Below are positions 34,739-44,280 of a stretch of 59,433 nucleotides of DNA, piece by piece (the first letter of the stretch is position 1; every line of letters starts with the position of its first letter). The stretch is from Flavobacterium sp. (GTDB lineage: Bacteria > Bacteroidota > Bacteroidia > Flavobacteriales > Flavobacteriaceae): the NCBI RefSeq assembly GCF_027484705.1, contig NZ_JAIXSL010000023.1:1-59433 (forward strand). The letters are read 5' to 3'. The notes under the pieces are model-generated. The model was not told where the DNA came from, did no database searches, and saw only the letters and a program-made list of their open reading frames with translations. The position numbers and the translations under genes were made by a program.

Positions 34739-36231
34739 GTAAAAAAGCCATCAATATTGTTTGGTTCAAGCGTGATTTGCGTTTCACAGATCACGAGCCT
34801 TTATGGATGGCGCAGCACGAAAATATCCCAACCCTTTTGCTTTACTTTTTTGAACCTTCGGTGATGGCTTATGAGGATTCCGATGTGCGTCATTGGCGAT
34901 TTGTTTATGAATCCGTGCTCGAAATGCAGCCAAAATTGAATACGATAGGAGGAAAGTTGCATTTTTTTCACAACGAAGTGCAGACCGTTTTTGAAACCAT
35001 TACTGCCATTTACGATGTAAAAACCGATTTCTCCCATCAGGAAATTGGCAATAAAATTACTTTCGACCGCGATATTGCGATGCAAAAATATTTTTCTGAG
35101 CATTCGATTTTGTGGAAAGAATCCCAAATGCACGGCGTCATCCGCAAGTTGAAATCAAGAAAAGACTGGGACAAACGCTGGGAAAAAGTCATGCGCGATA
35201 TTCCCAAAATGATTGACCTTAATACGTTGAAAATCGAAAATCTGGAAGCTGAAATTTACGATAATCTAAAAGGTGAAGCGTTGTATGAGGAAATCACAAC
35301 GCCGAACAAAAACTTTCAGAAGGGCGGCGAATATTGGGCTTGGCGGTATTTAGACAGTTTCGTTAAAGAACGTTATGCGAATTACAGCAAACACATTTCA
35401 AAACCTGGTTTGAGCCGGAAAGGCTGTAGTCGGTTGTCGCCCTATTTGGCTTACGGCAACATCAGTATGCGCATGGTTTATCAATATACGAATCAGCATT
35501 ATGAAAGCGCTACGAACAAACGTGCGCTGCTCAATTTTGTGTCAAGACTGCATTGGCATTGTCATTTTATGCAAAAGTTCGAAGACGAATGCCGCATGGA
35601 ATTTGAAAACGTCAACCGAGCTTACGACGCTTTGATCAAACCTAAAAATGAAGTTTACATCAAAGCCTGGCAGGAAGGAAAAACCGGTGTTCCCATTATC
35701 GATGCCTGCATGCGATGCGTTGTAGCTACGGGTTATCTCAATTTTAGAATGCGAGCGATGGTGGTTTCGTTTTTCACGTTCAATTTGTGGCAGGATTGGC
35801 GCGAGCTGCATTTTTTGGCGCGACAGTTTTTAGATTACGAACCCGGTATTCATTATCCGCAATTGCAGATGCAGTCGGGAACCACCGGAATCAATACGAT
35901 TCGCATTTACAATCCTATTAAGAATTCAGAAGAACACGATCCCGAAGGAATTTTCATCAAACAATGGCTTCCGGAATTGGCCGAAGTTCCTATATCATTC
36001 ATCCACGAACCCTGGAAACTGAATCCTATCGAACAGCAATTTTACCATTGCGAAATCGGCAAAGATTATCCCGAACCTATCGTCAATATTGAAGCAACCC
36101 GAAAGTATGCGAGCGATATCGTTTGGGGTTTTAGGAAAAACGACGCGGTCAAAGAAGAAGGAAAACGCATTTTAAACAAGCATGTAAGTGCGCCGAAAAG
36201 GATAAAAAAAACAAAAAACAAAACGCAATAA
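34735..36231 (+). CDS. Cryptochrome/photolyase family protein of the non-canonical Bacteroidota type
   Basis: 498 residues. The start is TTG at 34735, sharing bases with the preceding stop; no in-frame ATG occurs before the conserved [15 protein letters not shown]. An N-terminal antenna-type alpha/beta domain (1-~130) is followed by the helical FAD domain: [63 protein letters not shown] and [24 protein letters not shown]. The segment that in E. coli photolyase is NGGWQW reads HYPQLQM, so the FAD-proximal Trp is absent. Repair versus signalling function cannot be decided. The tail is Lys-rich. The stop overlaps the DUF2071 start by one base. Confidence 0.92.
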   Translation: MSKKAINIVWFKRDLRFTDHEPLWMAQHENIPTLLLYFFEPSVMAYEDSDVRHWRFVYESVLEMQPKLNTIGGKLHFFHNEVQTVFETITAIYDVKTDFSHQEIGNKITFDRDIAMQKYFSEHSILWKESQMHGVIRKLKSRKDWDKRWEKVMRDIPKMIDLNTLKIENLEAEIYDNLKGEALYEEITTPNKNFQKGGEYWAWRYLDSFVKERYANYSKHISKPGLSRKGCSRLSPYLAYGNISMRMVYQYTNQHYESATNKRALLNFVSRLHWHCHFMQKFEDECRMEFENVNRAYDALIKPKNEVYIKAWQEGKTGVPIIDACMRCVVATGYLNFRMRAMVVSFFTFNLWQDWRELHFLARQFLDYEPGIHYPQLQMQSGTTGINTIRIYNPIKNSEEHDPEGIFIKQWLPELAEVPISFIHEPWKLNPIEQQFYHCEIGKDYPEPIVNIEATRKYASDIVWGFRKNDAVKEEGKRILNKHVSAPKRIKKTKNKTQ

Positions 36232-36965
36232 TGGCTACTTTTTTAAAAGCAAACTGGGAACACATCATCATGGCCAATTACGAAATTGACCCTGAAATTT
36301 TGCTGCCATTCCTTCCCAAAGGCGTGACGCTTGATTTGTATCAAGGCAAAGCTTATGTCAGTCTCGTTGGTTTTATGTTCAGGAAAACGAAAATATTCTC
36401 GATTCCGATTCCAATCTTGGGCACTTTTGAAGAAATCAACCTTCGTTTTTATGTGCAACGCAAAGAAGGCGATACGATCAAACGCGGCGTGGTGTTTATC
36501 AATGAAACGATTCCATACCGCATCGTTGCCTGGATGGCGAACAAGTTATACAAAGAGCATTACACAGTCGTTCCCACCAAACACTTTATTGGAGAACTCG
36601 AAGGAAAACGTCAGATCAGATTTGAATGGTTGCTGCACCAGAAATGGAACCGGATTTTAGTAGAAACCAGTGCGGAAAGTAATACCATGCCAGCGGCTTC
36701 TTTCGAGGAATTCATCTACGAACATTATTACGGTTACACCAAAATAGACGACCAAACTACTGAAGAATACCAACTTCGTCATCCGAGCTGGAAAGTTTAC
36801 GAGGTTTTAAATGAAGATATCCGTTGCGATTTTTCAGCGATGTATGGGGAAGCTTTTTCAGTTTTGAACCATACCAAACCGACGGCGATTTTTGTCGCGG
36901 AAGGATCGTCAGTCGAAGTAGAGTGGAAGCGAACCCGATTAGACTTCACCCATGAAAGGCATTAA
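36231..36965 (+). CDS. DUF2071 (YqjF-like) domain-containing protein
   Basis: 244 residues. [46 protein letters not shown] and VRKEG-type strands ([19 protein letters not shown]) followed by HPSWKVYEV match DUF2071, a beta-rich acetoacetate-decarboxylase-like fold. Its function is unknown, although relatives bind small hydrophobic ligands. The ATG shares one base with the preceding stop (TAATG) and the 3' end overlaps the DUF2256 gene by 14 bases, indicating strict coupling with the photolyase genes. Confidence 0.87.
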   Translation: MATFLKANWEHIIMANYEIDPEILLPFLPKGVTLDLYQGKAYVSLVGFMFRKTKIFSIPIPILGTFEEINLRFYVQRKEGDTIKRGVVFINETIPYRIVAWMANKLYKEHYTVVPTKHFIGELEGKRQIRFEWLLHQKWNRILVETSAESNTMPAASFEEFIYEHYYGYTKIDDQTTEEYQLRHPSWKVYEVLNEDIRCDFSAMYGEAFSVLNHTKPTAIFVAEGSSVEVEWKRTRLDFTHERH

Positions 36966-37101
36966 AAAACAACACTTGCCTTCAAAAATTTGCAAGGTCT
37001 GCGAACGCCCGTTTTCGTGGAGAAAAAAATGGGAGAAAGTCTGGAATGACGTGCAATATTGCAGTGACAAATGCAGAGCAAACAAAACAAAAAATGGCTA
37101 A
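36952..37101 (+). CDS. DUF2256 domain-containing zinc-ribbon-like small protein
   Basis: Only 49 residues, starting [20 protein letters not shown] and including [19 protein letters not shown]. This is the complete DUF2256 pattern. Four cysteines in CxxC...CxxxC arrangement (CKVC and CSDKC) suggest one structural zinc. DUF2256 is regularly found beside cryptochromes or photolyases. The gene overlaps DUF2071 by 14 bases at its start and the FeS-photolyase by 8 bases at its end, so its translation is likely coupled on both sides. Confidence 0.88.
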   Translation: MKGIKKQHLPSKICKVCERPFSWRKKWEKVWNDVQYCSDKCRANKTKNG

Positions 37102-38629
37102 AACTTTAAGATTAATTCTCGGCGATCAGCTCAACAGCAAGCATTCTTGGTTTCAAACGGTTGACGTCAATGTCGTCTATGTGCTTATGGAAATCCGCTC
37201 TGAAACCGATTACGCCACGCACCACATTCAGAAAGTCGTTGGTTTTTTTGCTTCAATGCGGGCTTTCGCCGCCACTTTATCTTCGCAAGGGCATCAGGTC
37301 GTTTATTTGAAATTATCCGATGAAGGCAACCTGCAATCGTTTGACAAAAATCTGCGAGTGATCATCAATCAGTACAATATCAGCCATTTTGAATATCAAT
37401 TTCCAGATGAATATCGGTTAGATCAGTTGTTGAAGCAATTTAGCGCAACACTAGCTATTTCAAACGCGGCAGTAGATTCGGAGCATTTTTATACGACAAG
37501 AAACGAACTTGCTAATTTTTTTCATGGCAAAAAAACGTTCCTCATGGAAAGCTTTTACCGGGCGATGCGCAAAAAACACCACGTGCTCATGGACGGAGAC
37601 TTACCACTACAAGGACAATGGAATTTCGATCAAGACAACCGAAAAAAATTACCCAAAAACCATAAACCTATTGCGCCGTTAGTATTTGATAATGATGTCA
37701 GGGAAGTTTATGATGAAATTTCAAAAACCGATATCAAAACCATCGGAACCCTCAATGCACAACAATTTGTTTGGCCCATCAACAGGTCACAATCATTGGC
37801 CTTACTCGATTTTTTCCTCGCCGAATGCCTGCCTTTGTTTGGCTCCTATCAGGATGCGATGACGCCCAACGAATGGTCGCTGTATCATTCGCGGCTTTCG
37901 TTTGCGATGAATCTTAAAATGATAGCGCCACAGGAAGTCATCGATGCGGCGGTTCAGCAGTGGGAAAAGCAGCCCGATAAAATCGGATTTCACCAACTCG
38001 AGGGTTTTGTGCGGCAAATCATCGGCTGGCGGGAATACATGCGCGGGATTTACTGGATGAAAATGCCGGAGTACGAAACACTTAATTTTTTCGGACATAG
38101 CGAAACGTTACCCGATTGGTACTGGACCGGAAATACCAAAATGAATTGTCTCAAAGATGCCATTGGGCAATCGTTGCAGTTTGCCTATGCGCACCACATT
38201 CAGCGGTTGATGGTCACAGGAAATTTTGCGCTTTTGGCGGGTATCGATCCTGATGAAGTTGATGCTTGGTATTTGGGCATTTACATCGATGCGATCCAAT
38301 GGGTCGAAATCACGAACACGCGCGGCATGAGCCAATTTGCCGATGGCGGTATTGTAGGCACGAAACCGTATGTGAGTTCTGCGGCTTACATTGATAAAAT
38401 GAGCCATTATTGCGGCAGTTGCTTTTACAAAAAAAACATTAAAACAGGAGATAAAGCCTGTCCTTTCAATAGTTTGTACTGGAATTTCTACGACCGACAT
38501 GAAGCGAAACTGTCCCAAAATCCAAGAATCGGAATGATGTATAACGTCTGGAGGCGCATGAAAGCTGAAGATAAAGCGGCTTTGTTAGAACAAGCGGATT
38601 TTTATCTAAAGAACATCAATACGCTTTGA
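37094..38629 (+). CDS. FeS-containing bacterial cryptochrome/photolyase (PhrB, (6-4)-type)
   Basis: 511 residues. The start [20 protein letters not shown] is diagnostic of the FeS-BCP/CryPro lineage, whose members repair (6-4) photoproducts or act in photosensing and bind a 4Fe-4S cluster, FAD and a lumazine antenna. Cluster cysteines are visible: one in [12 protein letters not shown], two in HYCGSC and one in [32 protein letters not shown] and the C-terminal [19 protein letters not shown] also fit. ATG 37094 lies within the last codons of DUF2256. CryDASH follows after 62 bases. Confidence 0.94.
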   Translation: MAKTLRLILGDQLNSKHSWFQTVDVNVVYVLMEIRSETDYATHHIQKVVGFFASMRAFAATLSSQGHQVVYLKLSDEGNLQSFDKNLRVIINQYNISHFEYQFPDEYRLDQLLKQFSATLAISNAAVDSEHFYTTRNELANFFHGKKTFLMESFYRAMRKKHHVLMDGDLPLQGQWNFDQDNRKKLPKNHKPIAPLVFDNDVREVYDEISKTDIKTIGTLNAQQFVWPINRSQSLALLDFFLAECLPLFGSYQDAMTPNEWSLYHSRLSFAMNLKMIAPQEVIDAAVQQWEKQPDKIGFHQLEGFVRQIIGWREYMRGIYWMKMPEYETLNFFGHSETLPDWYWTGNTKMNCLKDAIGQSLQFAYAHHIQRLMVTGNFALLAGIDPDEVDAWYLGIYIDAIQWVEITNTRGMSQFADGGIVGTKPYVSSAAYIDKMSHYCGSCFYKKNIKTGDKACPFNSLYWNFYDRHEAKLSQNPRIGMMYNVWRRMKAEDKAALLEQADFYLKNINTL

Positions 38630-38691
38630 AATTGCGGTTTGTAAAGAAATAGAATAATAGATTCAGCATATCCAATAATAAATAGCAACCC

Positions 38692-39981
38692 ATGAAAACA
38701 GCTTTAGTTTGGTTTAAAACCGATTTGCGATTAGAAGATAATGAAACCCTGGTCAAAGCGCTTTCGCAAAGCAGCCAGTTGGTTCCGGTGTATTGTTTTG
38801 ATGATTCCCATTTTGAAACCACGCATTTCGGATTTCAGAAAACCGGTAGTTTCAGGACACAATTTATTATGGAATCATTGCGCGATCTCGATGAAAGTCT
38901 CAGATTGTTGGGTTCCGGTTTGATTGTAGTGAAAGGCAAACCCGAAATCGAAATCCCGAAAATCGTAAAACAGTATAAAGTCCAGAAAGTGTTCGCCAAA
39001 CGCGAAGTGGCCATCGAGGAAAAAAAGACGGAACAACTCGTGCAGCAGGAACTTTTTAAATTGCGGTGCGAGTTCGAAACTTTCAGCACGAGTACTTTAT
39101 ACCATGCCGAAGATTTGCCTTTTTCGATCAAAGACATTCCTGATGTGTTTACGACGTTCAGAAAGAAAACCGAGAAAGACGCCGGAGTACGGGATGTTTT
39201 CCCTAAACCGTTACGCATCAATTCGCCTGAAATTCCGGTATTGCAATTACCTGATTTATCAGATTTGGGATTGATTCCGCAAACTATCGACAACCGCGCA
39301 GCCATTGCTTTCAAAGGTGGTGCGACGGAAGCCTTAAAACGGTTGCAATATTACTTCTATGAAACCCAATCGATTTCAAAATATAAGGAAACCAGAAACG
39401 GATTGATAGGAGCAGATTATTCTTCTAAATTTTCGGCCTGGCTCGCTTTGGGCTGTATTTCACCACGGTATATTTATCATGAATTGAAACAATACGAATC
39501 GCAATTTGGCGCCAACGAATCAACGTATTGGTTGGTTTTTGAATTGTTGTGGCGCGACTTTTTCAGGTTCATGTTCAAGAAACACCAGACGAAACTGTTC
39601 CAGCCTTCAGGCATTACTAACGCAAAAAAGTTGTCGAAATCAATCAGTGAAAAATTATTGCAGGATTGGGTCAACGGTACTACAGGAATTGATTTTGTCG
39701 ATGCCAACATGCGCGAACTTAAACTCACGGGTTTTATTAGCAATCGCGGCCGTCAGAATGTAGCCAGTTATTTATGCAACGATCTCAAACTCGACTGGCG
39801 TTATGGCGCTGCTTATTTTGAGCAACAACTAATCGATTACGATGTTTGCAGCAATTGGGGCAATTGGGCTTACATCGCAGGCGTGGGCAATGATCCGCGT
39901 GAAAACCGCTATTTCAATATTGAAAAGCAGGCGCAGGATTACGATAAAAATAAAGCTTATAGAAATTTGTGGTTGACTTAA
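38692..39981 (+). CDS. DASH-family cryptochrome
   Basis: 429 residues. N-terminal ALVWFKTDLRLEDNETLVKA, KYKETRNGLIGADYSSKFSAWLA.GCISPR and LLWRDFFRFMFKKH are followed by the FAD-site block FISNRGRQNVASYLCNDL, DWRYGAAYFEQQLIDYDVCSNWGNWAY..GVGNDPRENRYFNI, which is typical of CryDASH. These proteins repair cyclobutane dimers in single-stranded or looped DNA and may also signal. The NWGNW Trp pair is intact, unlike in the 34735 gene. The SDR-DUF2867 gene follows after ten bases. Confidence 0.95.
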   Translation: MKTALVWFKTDLRLEDNETLVKALSQSSQLVPVYCFDDSHFETTHFGFQKTGSFRTQFIMESLRDLDESLRLLGSGLIVVKGKPEIEIPKIVKQYKVQKVFAKREVAIEEKKTEQLVQQELFKLRCEFETFSTSTLYHAEDLPFSIKDIPDVFTTFRKKTEKDAGVRDVFPKPLRINSPEIPVLQLPDLSDLGLIPQTIDNRAAIAFKGGATEALKRLQYYFYETQSISKYKETRNGLIGADYSSKFSAWLALGCISPRYIYHELKQYESQFGANESTYWLVFELLWRDFFRFMFKKHQTKLFQPSGITNAKKLSKSISEKLLQDWVNGTTGIDFVDANMRELKLTGFISNRGRQNVASYLCNDLKLDWRYGAAYFEQQLIDYDVCSNWGNWAYIAGVGNDPRENRYFNIEKQAQDYDKNKAYRNLWLT

Positions 39982-39991
39982 ATGAAATATT

Positions 39992-41446
39992 ATGAAAGTA
40001 CTACTCACAGGAGCCAACGGTTATGTAGGACGAAGATTATTGCCCGAATTGTTGGCGCAAGGTCACGAGGTGGTTTGTTGCGTGCGCGATGCCGGAAGGT
40101 TGGGGTTGGATGCTTACAAGTTGGGCTTAGTCTCGATTTGGGAAGTTGATTTTCTCGATGATGTTCGGTTTGAACATTGCCCAAAAGATATTGATATAGC
40201 TTATTTTTTAATCCATTCGATGTCGAGTTCCACTAGTGATTTTGATACTATGGAAACCCAAACAGCGCTGAATTTTAATCGCTATTCCGCTTATATGAAG
40301 ATCAGGCAAGTCATTTATTTGAGCGGTATCGTCAATGATCCGAAGCTTTCCAAGCACATGTTATCGAGAAACAATGTCGAGAAGATACTGTATGCTGGTC
40401 AACCCAATCTCACGGTTTTAAAGGCCGGAATTATTGTAGGTTCGGGAAGTTCTTCGTTTGAAATCATCAGGGATTTATGCGAAAAACTTCCGGTGATGGT
40501 TACCCCGAAATGGGTGCTCACCAAAACACAGCCGATTGCCATTCGAGACGTAATTCAGTATTTGATAGGCGTGCAAAACAGAGCAGATTGCTTCAATGAA
40601 TCGTTTGATATCGGAGGGCCGAACATCATCACTTACAAGCAAATGATGCAGTTGTATGCCAAGACACGCGGCATCAAATTGGCCATTCTTACCGTTCCGA
40701 TTATGACGCCGAAATTGTCTTCGTATTGGCTCTATTTCGTGACATCAACTTCCTATAAACTAGCGATGAATTTGGTCGATAGTATGAAAGTAGAAGTCGT
40801 ATGCAAAGACAATCGCCTCCAGAAAATGTTGGGCATTAAACCGATTTCGTATGTTGATGCGATTACTTTGGCTTTCGAAAAAATCGAGCAAAACCTCGTG
40901 ATTTCGAGTTGGAAAGATAGTTTGGTCAGCAGCAGGATTAAGAAAAATCTATCGCATTATATTCAGGTGCCCAATTTTGGATGTTTGAAAGACAGTAAAA
41001 AAATAAAAATCGACAATGTCAATCAGGTGCTGGAGAATATCTGGGCGATTGGCGGCGACCGAGGCTGGTATTACGGCAACTGGATGTGGCAATTGCGCGG
41101 CTTCATAGACAAACTCTTTGGCGGTGTTGGCCTGCGAAGGGGAAGAACGAGTCCGGATCATCTCGATAATGGTGATGCGTTAGATTTTTGGCGTGTCCTT
41201 TTGGCCGATAAAGAAAACAGGCGTTTGCTGCTTTTTGCCGAAATGCGGGTTCCCGGCGAAGCTTGGTTAGAATTTCGAATCGATGAAGACGATGTTTTAC
41301 ACCAGATAGCAACATTCAGGCCCCGAGGCATTTTCGGCAGGTTGTATTGGTACAGTATGTTACCGTTTCATTTTTTTATTTTCAACGGAATGATTAAAAA
41401 TATTGCCCAAACCCGTTCGGAAGCATTCATTTCTAATGGATTATAA
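39992..41446 (+). CDS. Atypical SDR (NAD(P)-binding) with C-terminal DUF2867
   Basis: 484 residues in two parts. Residues 1-~300 are an extended/atypical short-chain dehydrogenase: LLTGANGYVGRRLLPELLA nucleotide loop, CVRDAGRL, YFLIHSMSSS, VIYLSGIVND and LTVLKAGIIVGSGSSSFE. Residues ~325-480 are DUF2867, seen as DALDFWRVLLADKENRRLLL, FAEMRVPGEAWLEF and YWYSMLPFHFFIFNGMI. This fusion is a recurring neighbour of photolyase/cryptochrome genes. The substrate is unknown. It ends the operon, 109 bases before proline dehydrogenase. Confidence 0.92.
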   Translation: MKVLLTGANGYVGRRLLPELLAQGHEVVCCVRDAGRLGLDAYKLGLVSIWEVDFLDDVRFEHCPKDIDIAYFLIHSMSSSTSDFDTMETQTALNFNRYSAYMKIRQVIYLSGIVNDPKLSKHMLSRNNVEKILYAGQPNLTVLKAGIIVGSGSSSFEIIRDLCEKLPVMVTPKWVLTKTQPIAIRDVIQYLIGVQNRADCFNESFDIGGPNIITYKQMMQLYAKTRGIKLAILTVPIMTPKLSSYWLYFVTSTSYKLAMNLVDSMKVEVVCKDNRLQKMLGIKPISYVDAITLAFEKIEQNLVISSWKDSLVSSRIKKNLSHYIQVPNFGCLKDSKKIKIDNVNQVLENIWAIGGDRGWYYGNWMWQLRGFIDKLFGGVGLRRGRTSPDHLDNGDALDFWRVLLADKENRRLLLFAEMRVPGEAWLEFRIDEDDVLHQIATFRPRGIFGRLYWYSMLPFHFFIFNGMIKNIAQTRSEAFISNGL

Positions 41447-41530
41447 ATAAAAACCTTGTTTAAGGGTTTAAAAATCACAATATCGCAAAAAAACTATAGA
41501 TTTTTTAAATATTATTTTTTCGAAACTCGT

Positions 41531-41538
41531 TATATTTG
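41531..41538 (+). promoter_or_regulatory. Probable -7 element of the proline dehydrogenase promoter
   Basis: TATATTTG lies 17 bases before the ATG at 41556 and matches TAnnTTTG. No TTG was found at -33, though the region is A/T-rich. Confidence 0.45.
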
Positions 41539-41555
41539 TTCATCAAACTACTCCC

Positions 41556-42725
41556 ATGGAAAAAATTTTCAACGATACGCAAGTCGCCTTTTCTTTAAAA
41601 AGTGATACCGAATTAGACCGCGCTTATTTCCTGTTCAAATTGATCGATAGTCAGCCGTTAGTCCGCATTGGGACTGCCGTTACGAATTTCGCCATCAAAG
41701 CGCATTTGCCCGTTGAAGGTTTAATCCGCGCTACGGTTTTCGATCATTTCTGTGGCGGAGTCAATGAAAATGACTGTTTGTCGGTCGTTGATAAAATGTT
41801 TACCAAAGGCGTTTCGTCCGTTTTGGATTATTCAGTCGAAGGCAAAGAAGAGGAAGCCCAATTCGATGCTGCGTTGGAAATGACGTTGAAAACAATCGAA
41901 TTCGCCAAAGAAAAAAAAGCGATTCCATTTGCCGTATTCAAACCTACAGGTTTCGGACGTCTGGATTTGTATGAAAAACTGGGTGCCAAAGAACCGTTGA
42001 CGGCCAGTGAACAAAGCGAATGGGATAAAGTCGTCGAGCGTTTTGATACCGTTTGCAAAGAAGCGCACCAGAAAGATGTAGCGTTATTAATTGATGCTGA
42101 AGAAAGCTGGATGCAGGATGCCGCCGATGATTTGGTGACAGAAATGATGCGTAAATACAACAAAGAAAAAGCGATTGTGTTCAACACTTTGCAAATGTAC
42201 CGTTGGGATCGTTTGGATTACCTTGAAAAACTACACGAACAAGCCAAAGCGGAAGGTTTTTACATCGGTATGAAACTCGTGCGAGGCGCCTACATGGAAA
42301 AAGAAAATACGCGCGCTGAAGAAAAAGGTTATCCGTCACCGATTTGCGTTTCGAAGGAAGCGACCGACATCAACTACGACGCTTCGGTGCATTATATGAT
42401 CGAACATTTAGATTCGATGGCGATTTTTGCCGGAACACATAACGAAGAAAGTTCCTATAAACTCATGGAACTGATGCATCAAAAAGGCATTCAGAAAAAT
42501 GATCCGCGCGTTTGGTTCGGCCAATTGTACGGTATGAGCGATAACATCAGCTATAATCTGGCTTCGAATGGTTATAACGTGGCGAAATATTTGCCGTTTG
42601 GGCCGGTGCGCGATGTTATGCCTTACTTAATCCGACGCGCTGAAGAGAACACTTCGGTTGCCGGACAAACCAGCCGCGAATTGACTTTGATCAAAACGGA
42701 ACGCGACAGAAGAAAAGGAAAGTAA
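41556..42725 (+). CDS. Proline dehydrogenase
   Basis: 389 residues, the stand-alone FAD-dependent enzyme that oxidises proline to pyrroline-5-carboxylate. Visible PRODH blocks are FDHFCGGV near the N-terminus, VFKPTGFGRLDLYEKLG, LIDAEESWMQDAAD, YIGMKLVRGAYMEKE, FAGTHNEESS, QLYGMSDNIS and the C-terminal YLPFGPVRDVMPYLIRRAEEN with the substrate Arg residues. The NAD-dependent second half of PutA is not fused. Its end faces the esterase gene across a family 2 repeat. Confidence 0.96.
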   Translation: MEKIFNDTQVAFSLKSDTELDRAYFLFKLIDSQPLVRIGTAVTNFAIKAHLPVEGLIRATVFDHFCGGVNENDCLSVVDKMFTKGVSSVLDYSVEGKEEEAQFDAALEMTLKTIEFAKEKKAIPFAVFKPTGFGRLDLYEKLGAKEPLTASEQSEWDKVVERFDTVCKEAHQKDVALLIDAEESWMQDAADDLVTEMMRKYNKEKAIVFNTLQMYRWDRLDYLEKLHEQAKAEGFYIGMKLVRGAYMEKENTRAEEKGYPSPICVSKEATDINYDASVHYMIEHLDSMAIFAGTHNEESSYKLMELMHQKGIQKNDPRVWFGQLYGMSDNISYNLASNGYNVAKYLPFGPVRDVMPYLIRRAEENTSVAGQTSRELTLIKTERDRRKGK

Positions 42726-42784
42726 TCGAACGTAGATTCCACGAATTTATCGGGTTTTCACGGATTGAATAGGTGAAATCCGAG
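42726..42784. repeat. Intergenic repeat family 2, copy 3
   Basis: Words AACGTAGATTCCACGAATTT, CGGGTTTTCACGGATT and, inverted, AAATCCGAGTTAA. It fills the complete gap between the stop codons of proline dehydrogenase (+) and the esterase (-). More diverged than copy 2. Confidence 0.55.
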
Positions 42785-43645
42785 TTAATTTTTCTTCGGA
42801 TACAACAACCTGAATGCATTGAAAAGCGCCGGATGCGATGAAGTCGCGTGGTCTTCCTCAGGCATATAATCAAAATAGACTTTGACGTTTTTGTTTTTGG
42901 ATTGTTTGAGTTTGTCGGCTAAAATGTTGGCTTCGATTTCCATCACATGCGGATTTTTTGCAGGTGCCAGACCTTCTTTTCCTACACCAATATAGATTGC
43001 TGTTTTTTGTTTGAAATTTTCATTTAGAATTTCAGGATTTTGCTTTAGAATCGAGCCGTCATTCCACCACAAACTTGGGCTGATGATGATGTAAGTGTCA
43101 AACAATGTTGGTTTTTCAAACAAAATTTCTGTTGCGAGCAAACCGCCTAAAGATTGCCCGATGATCATTTTTGAATGATTGGCTTTATAATTTTTTTGTA
43201 TGAAAGGCTGTAATTCCTGAGCCATGAAATCGATGAATTTTTGCGAGCCGCCAACCGTTGGGTGTCGTTTTTTATCTTCCTCAATCGAAGTCGGAAACGT
43301 GAAATCCCGCCGGCGATCGGTATTGGCAATTCCCACGACAATCGATTTTGGAATGCGGTTGATCCACGAAAAAGTATTGTATTGCACCAATCCAACCGTA
43401 TGGATGAAATCTTCGTCAGCACCGCCATCTAGCAAATAAATCACAGGATATTTTATAGTGTCATTTTGATTGTAACCTTCAGGAAGATAGATGTTCAGGA
43501 TTCTTTTTTCAGAAAGTATATTGGATTGTAATTCTTCAATAACGCCTAATTCGAAAGGTTTTGCTGTCGTTTTTTCAATTCTTTTTTTGGTTTGTGAAAA
43601 AACAAAGCCGGGAGTCATCAGTAGGAATAATAGGATGGTTTTCAT
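42785..43645 (-). CDS. Secreted alpha/beta-hydrolase, esterase D / enterochelin esterase-like
   Basis: 286 residues with a signal peptide (MKTILLFLLMTPGFVFSQ). The alpha/beta-hydrolase of the putative-esterase (PF00756-like) family shows LNIYLPEGYN, YPVIYLLDGG, the nucleophile elbow IIGQSLGGLLATEIL with the Ser, YIIISPSLWWND and the late catalytic EEDHATSSH His. The closest characterised types are ferric-siderophore esterases and esterase D; the substrate remains open. It converges with proline dehydrogenase. Confidence 0.9.
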   Translation of the reverse strand: MKTILLFLLMTPGFVFSQTKKRIEKTTAKPFELGVIEELQSNILSEKRILNIYLPEGYNQNDTIKYPVIYLLDGGADEDFIHTVGLVQYNTFSWINRIPKSIVVGIANTDRRRDFTFPTSIEEDKKRHPTVGGSQKFIDFMAQELQPFIQKNYKANHSKMIIGQSLGGLLATEILFEKPTLFDTYIIISPSLWWNDGSILKQNPEILNENFKQKTAIYIGVGKEGLAPAKNPHVMEIEANILADKLKQSKNKNVKVYFDYMPEEDHATSSHPALFNAFRLLYPKKN

Positions 43646-43760
43646 TTTAGTTTTATTACCAATTGCGATGTGAAAATTACTAATTTTTCTGGAATTCTTT
43701 GCTTTCCAGTACTTACCGTTTTTTAATATATCTTAATTTAACATTTTACATCACATTATT

Positions 43761-43792
43761 TTGTCAGATTTTTTGTTAAATATTTATATTTG
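43761..43792 (+). promoter_or_regulatory. Bacteroidota-type promoter for the 43813-51219 gene pair
   Basis: TTG (43761-43763), 21-base spacer, TATATTTG (43785-43792). Both boxes match the consensus. The ATG of the small secreted protein follows 20 bases later. Confidence 0.75.
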
Positions 43793-43812
43793 TCTCAAAA
43801 TAAAATGTAAAA

Positions 43813-44259
43813 ATGAAAAATATTATTTGTATTGTGACAATCTTATTGCTTTTCTGTGGATTCAGTTCTTTTGGATTACAAGAAAATGCTTCCATGGCTT
43901 TACAACTACAACAACCACATTATTCCAAAGCTCAAATTGATGCTTTCATTCGCGAAGTATATCAAGACCAGGCTGATGCTATGTTTTTTAATTCGAAGTC
44001 CGGTCGGTTGGAAATGGTCACCGATTTTCTTAACAGAATTGAATATGTCAAGGGTTCCAAGTATGGCAAAAAAGATATTCCATTGCTTTCTAGCTTGAAA
44101 TTGATCAATAAATACAATCCCAACCTCAAAAGAGATGTTGTTTTTGATCCGAAATCGTTCAATCCGTTGAAGTACAATTTTACAATGACTGCAAAATCAA
44201 AAATTTTAGTTAGGGTAGATGGCTCTGAATATGTTATAGCTATTCAGCCTGTGCCATAG
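43813..44259 (+). CDS. Small secreted protein preceding the giant T9SS type B protein
   Basis: 148 residues beginning with a signal peptide (MKNIICIVTILLLFCGFSSFG). The mature part has YSKAQIDAFIREVYQDQADAMFFN, DFLNRIEYVK, LSSLKLINKYNPNLKRD and a beta-strand-rich end (VRVDGSEYVIAIQP). I do not recognise a family. It is followed after 21 bases by the 2312-residue surface protein and shares its promoter. Gene order and size mirror 3225-3749, although I see no convincing sequence similarity between the two, so the parallel is structural. Confidence 0.8.
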   Translation: MKNIICIVTILLLFCGFSSFGLQENASMALQLQQPHYSKAQIDAFIREVYQDQADAMFFNSKSGRLEMVTDFLNRIEYVKGSKYGKKDIPLLSSLKLINKYNPNLKRDVVFDPKSFNPLKYNFTMTAKSKILVRVDGSEYVIAIQPVP

Positions 44260-44280
44260 CACTTCCAATTAAGTAAAAAA

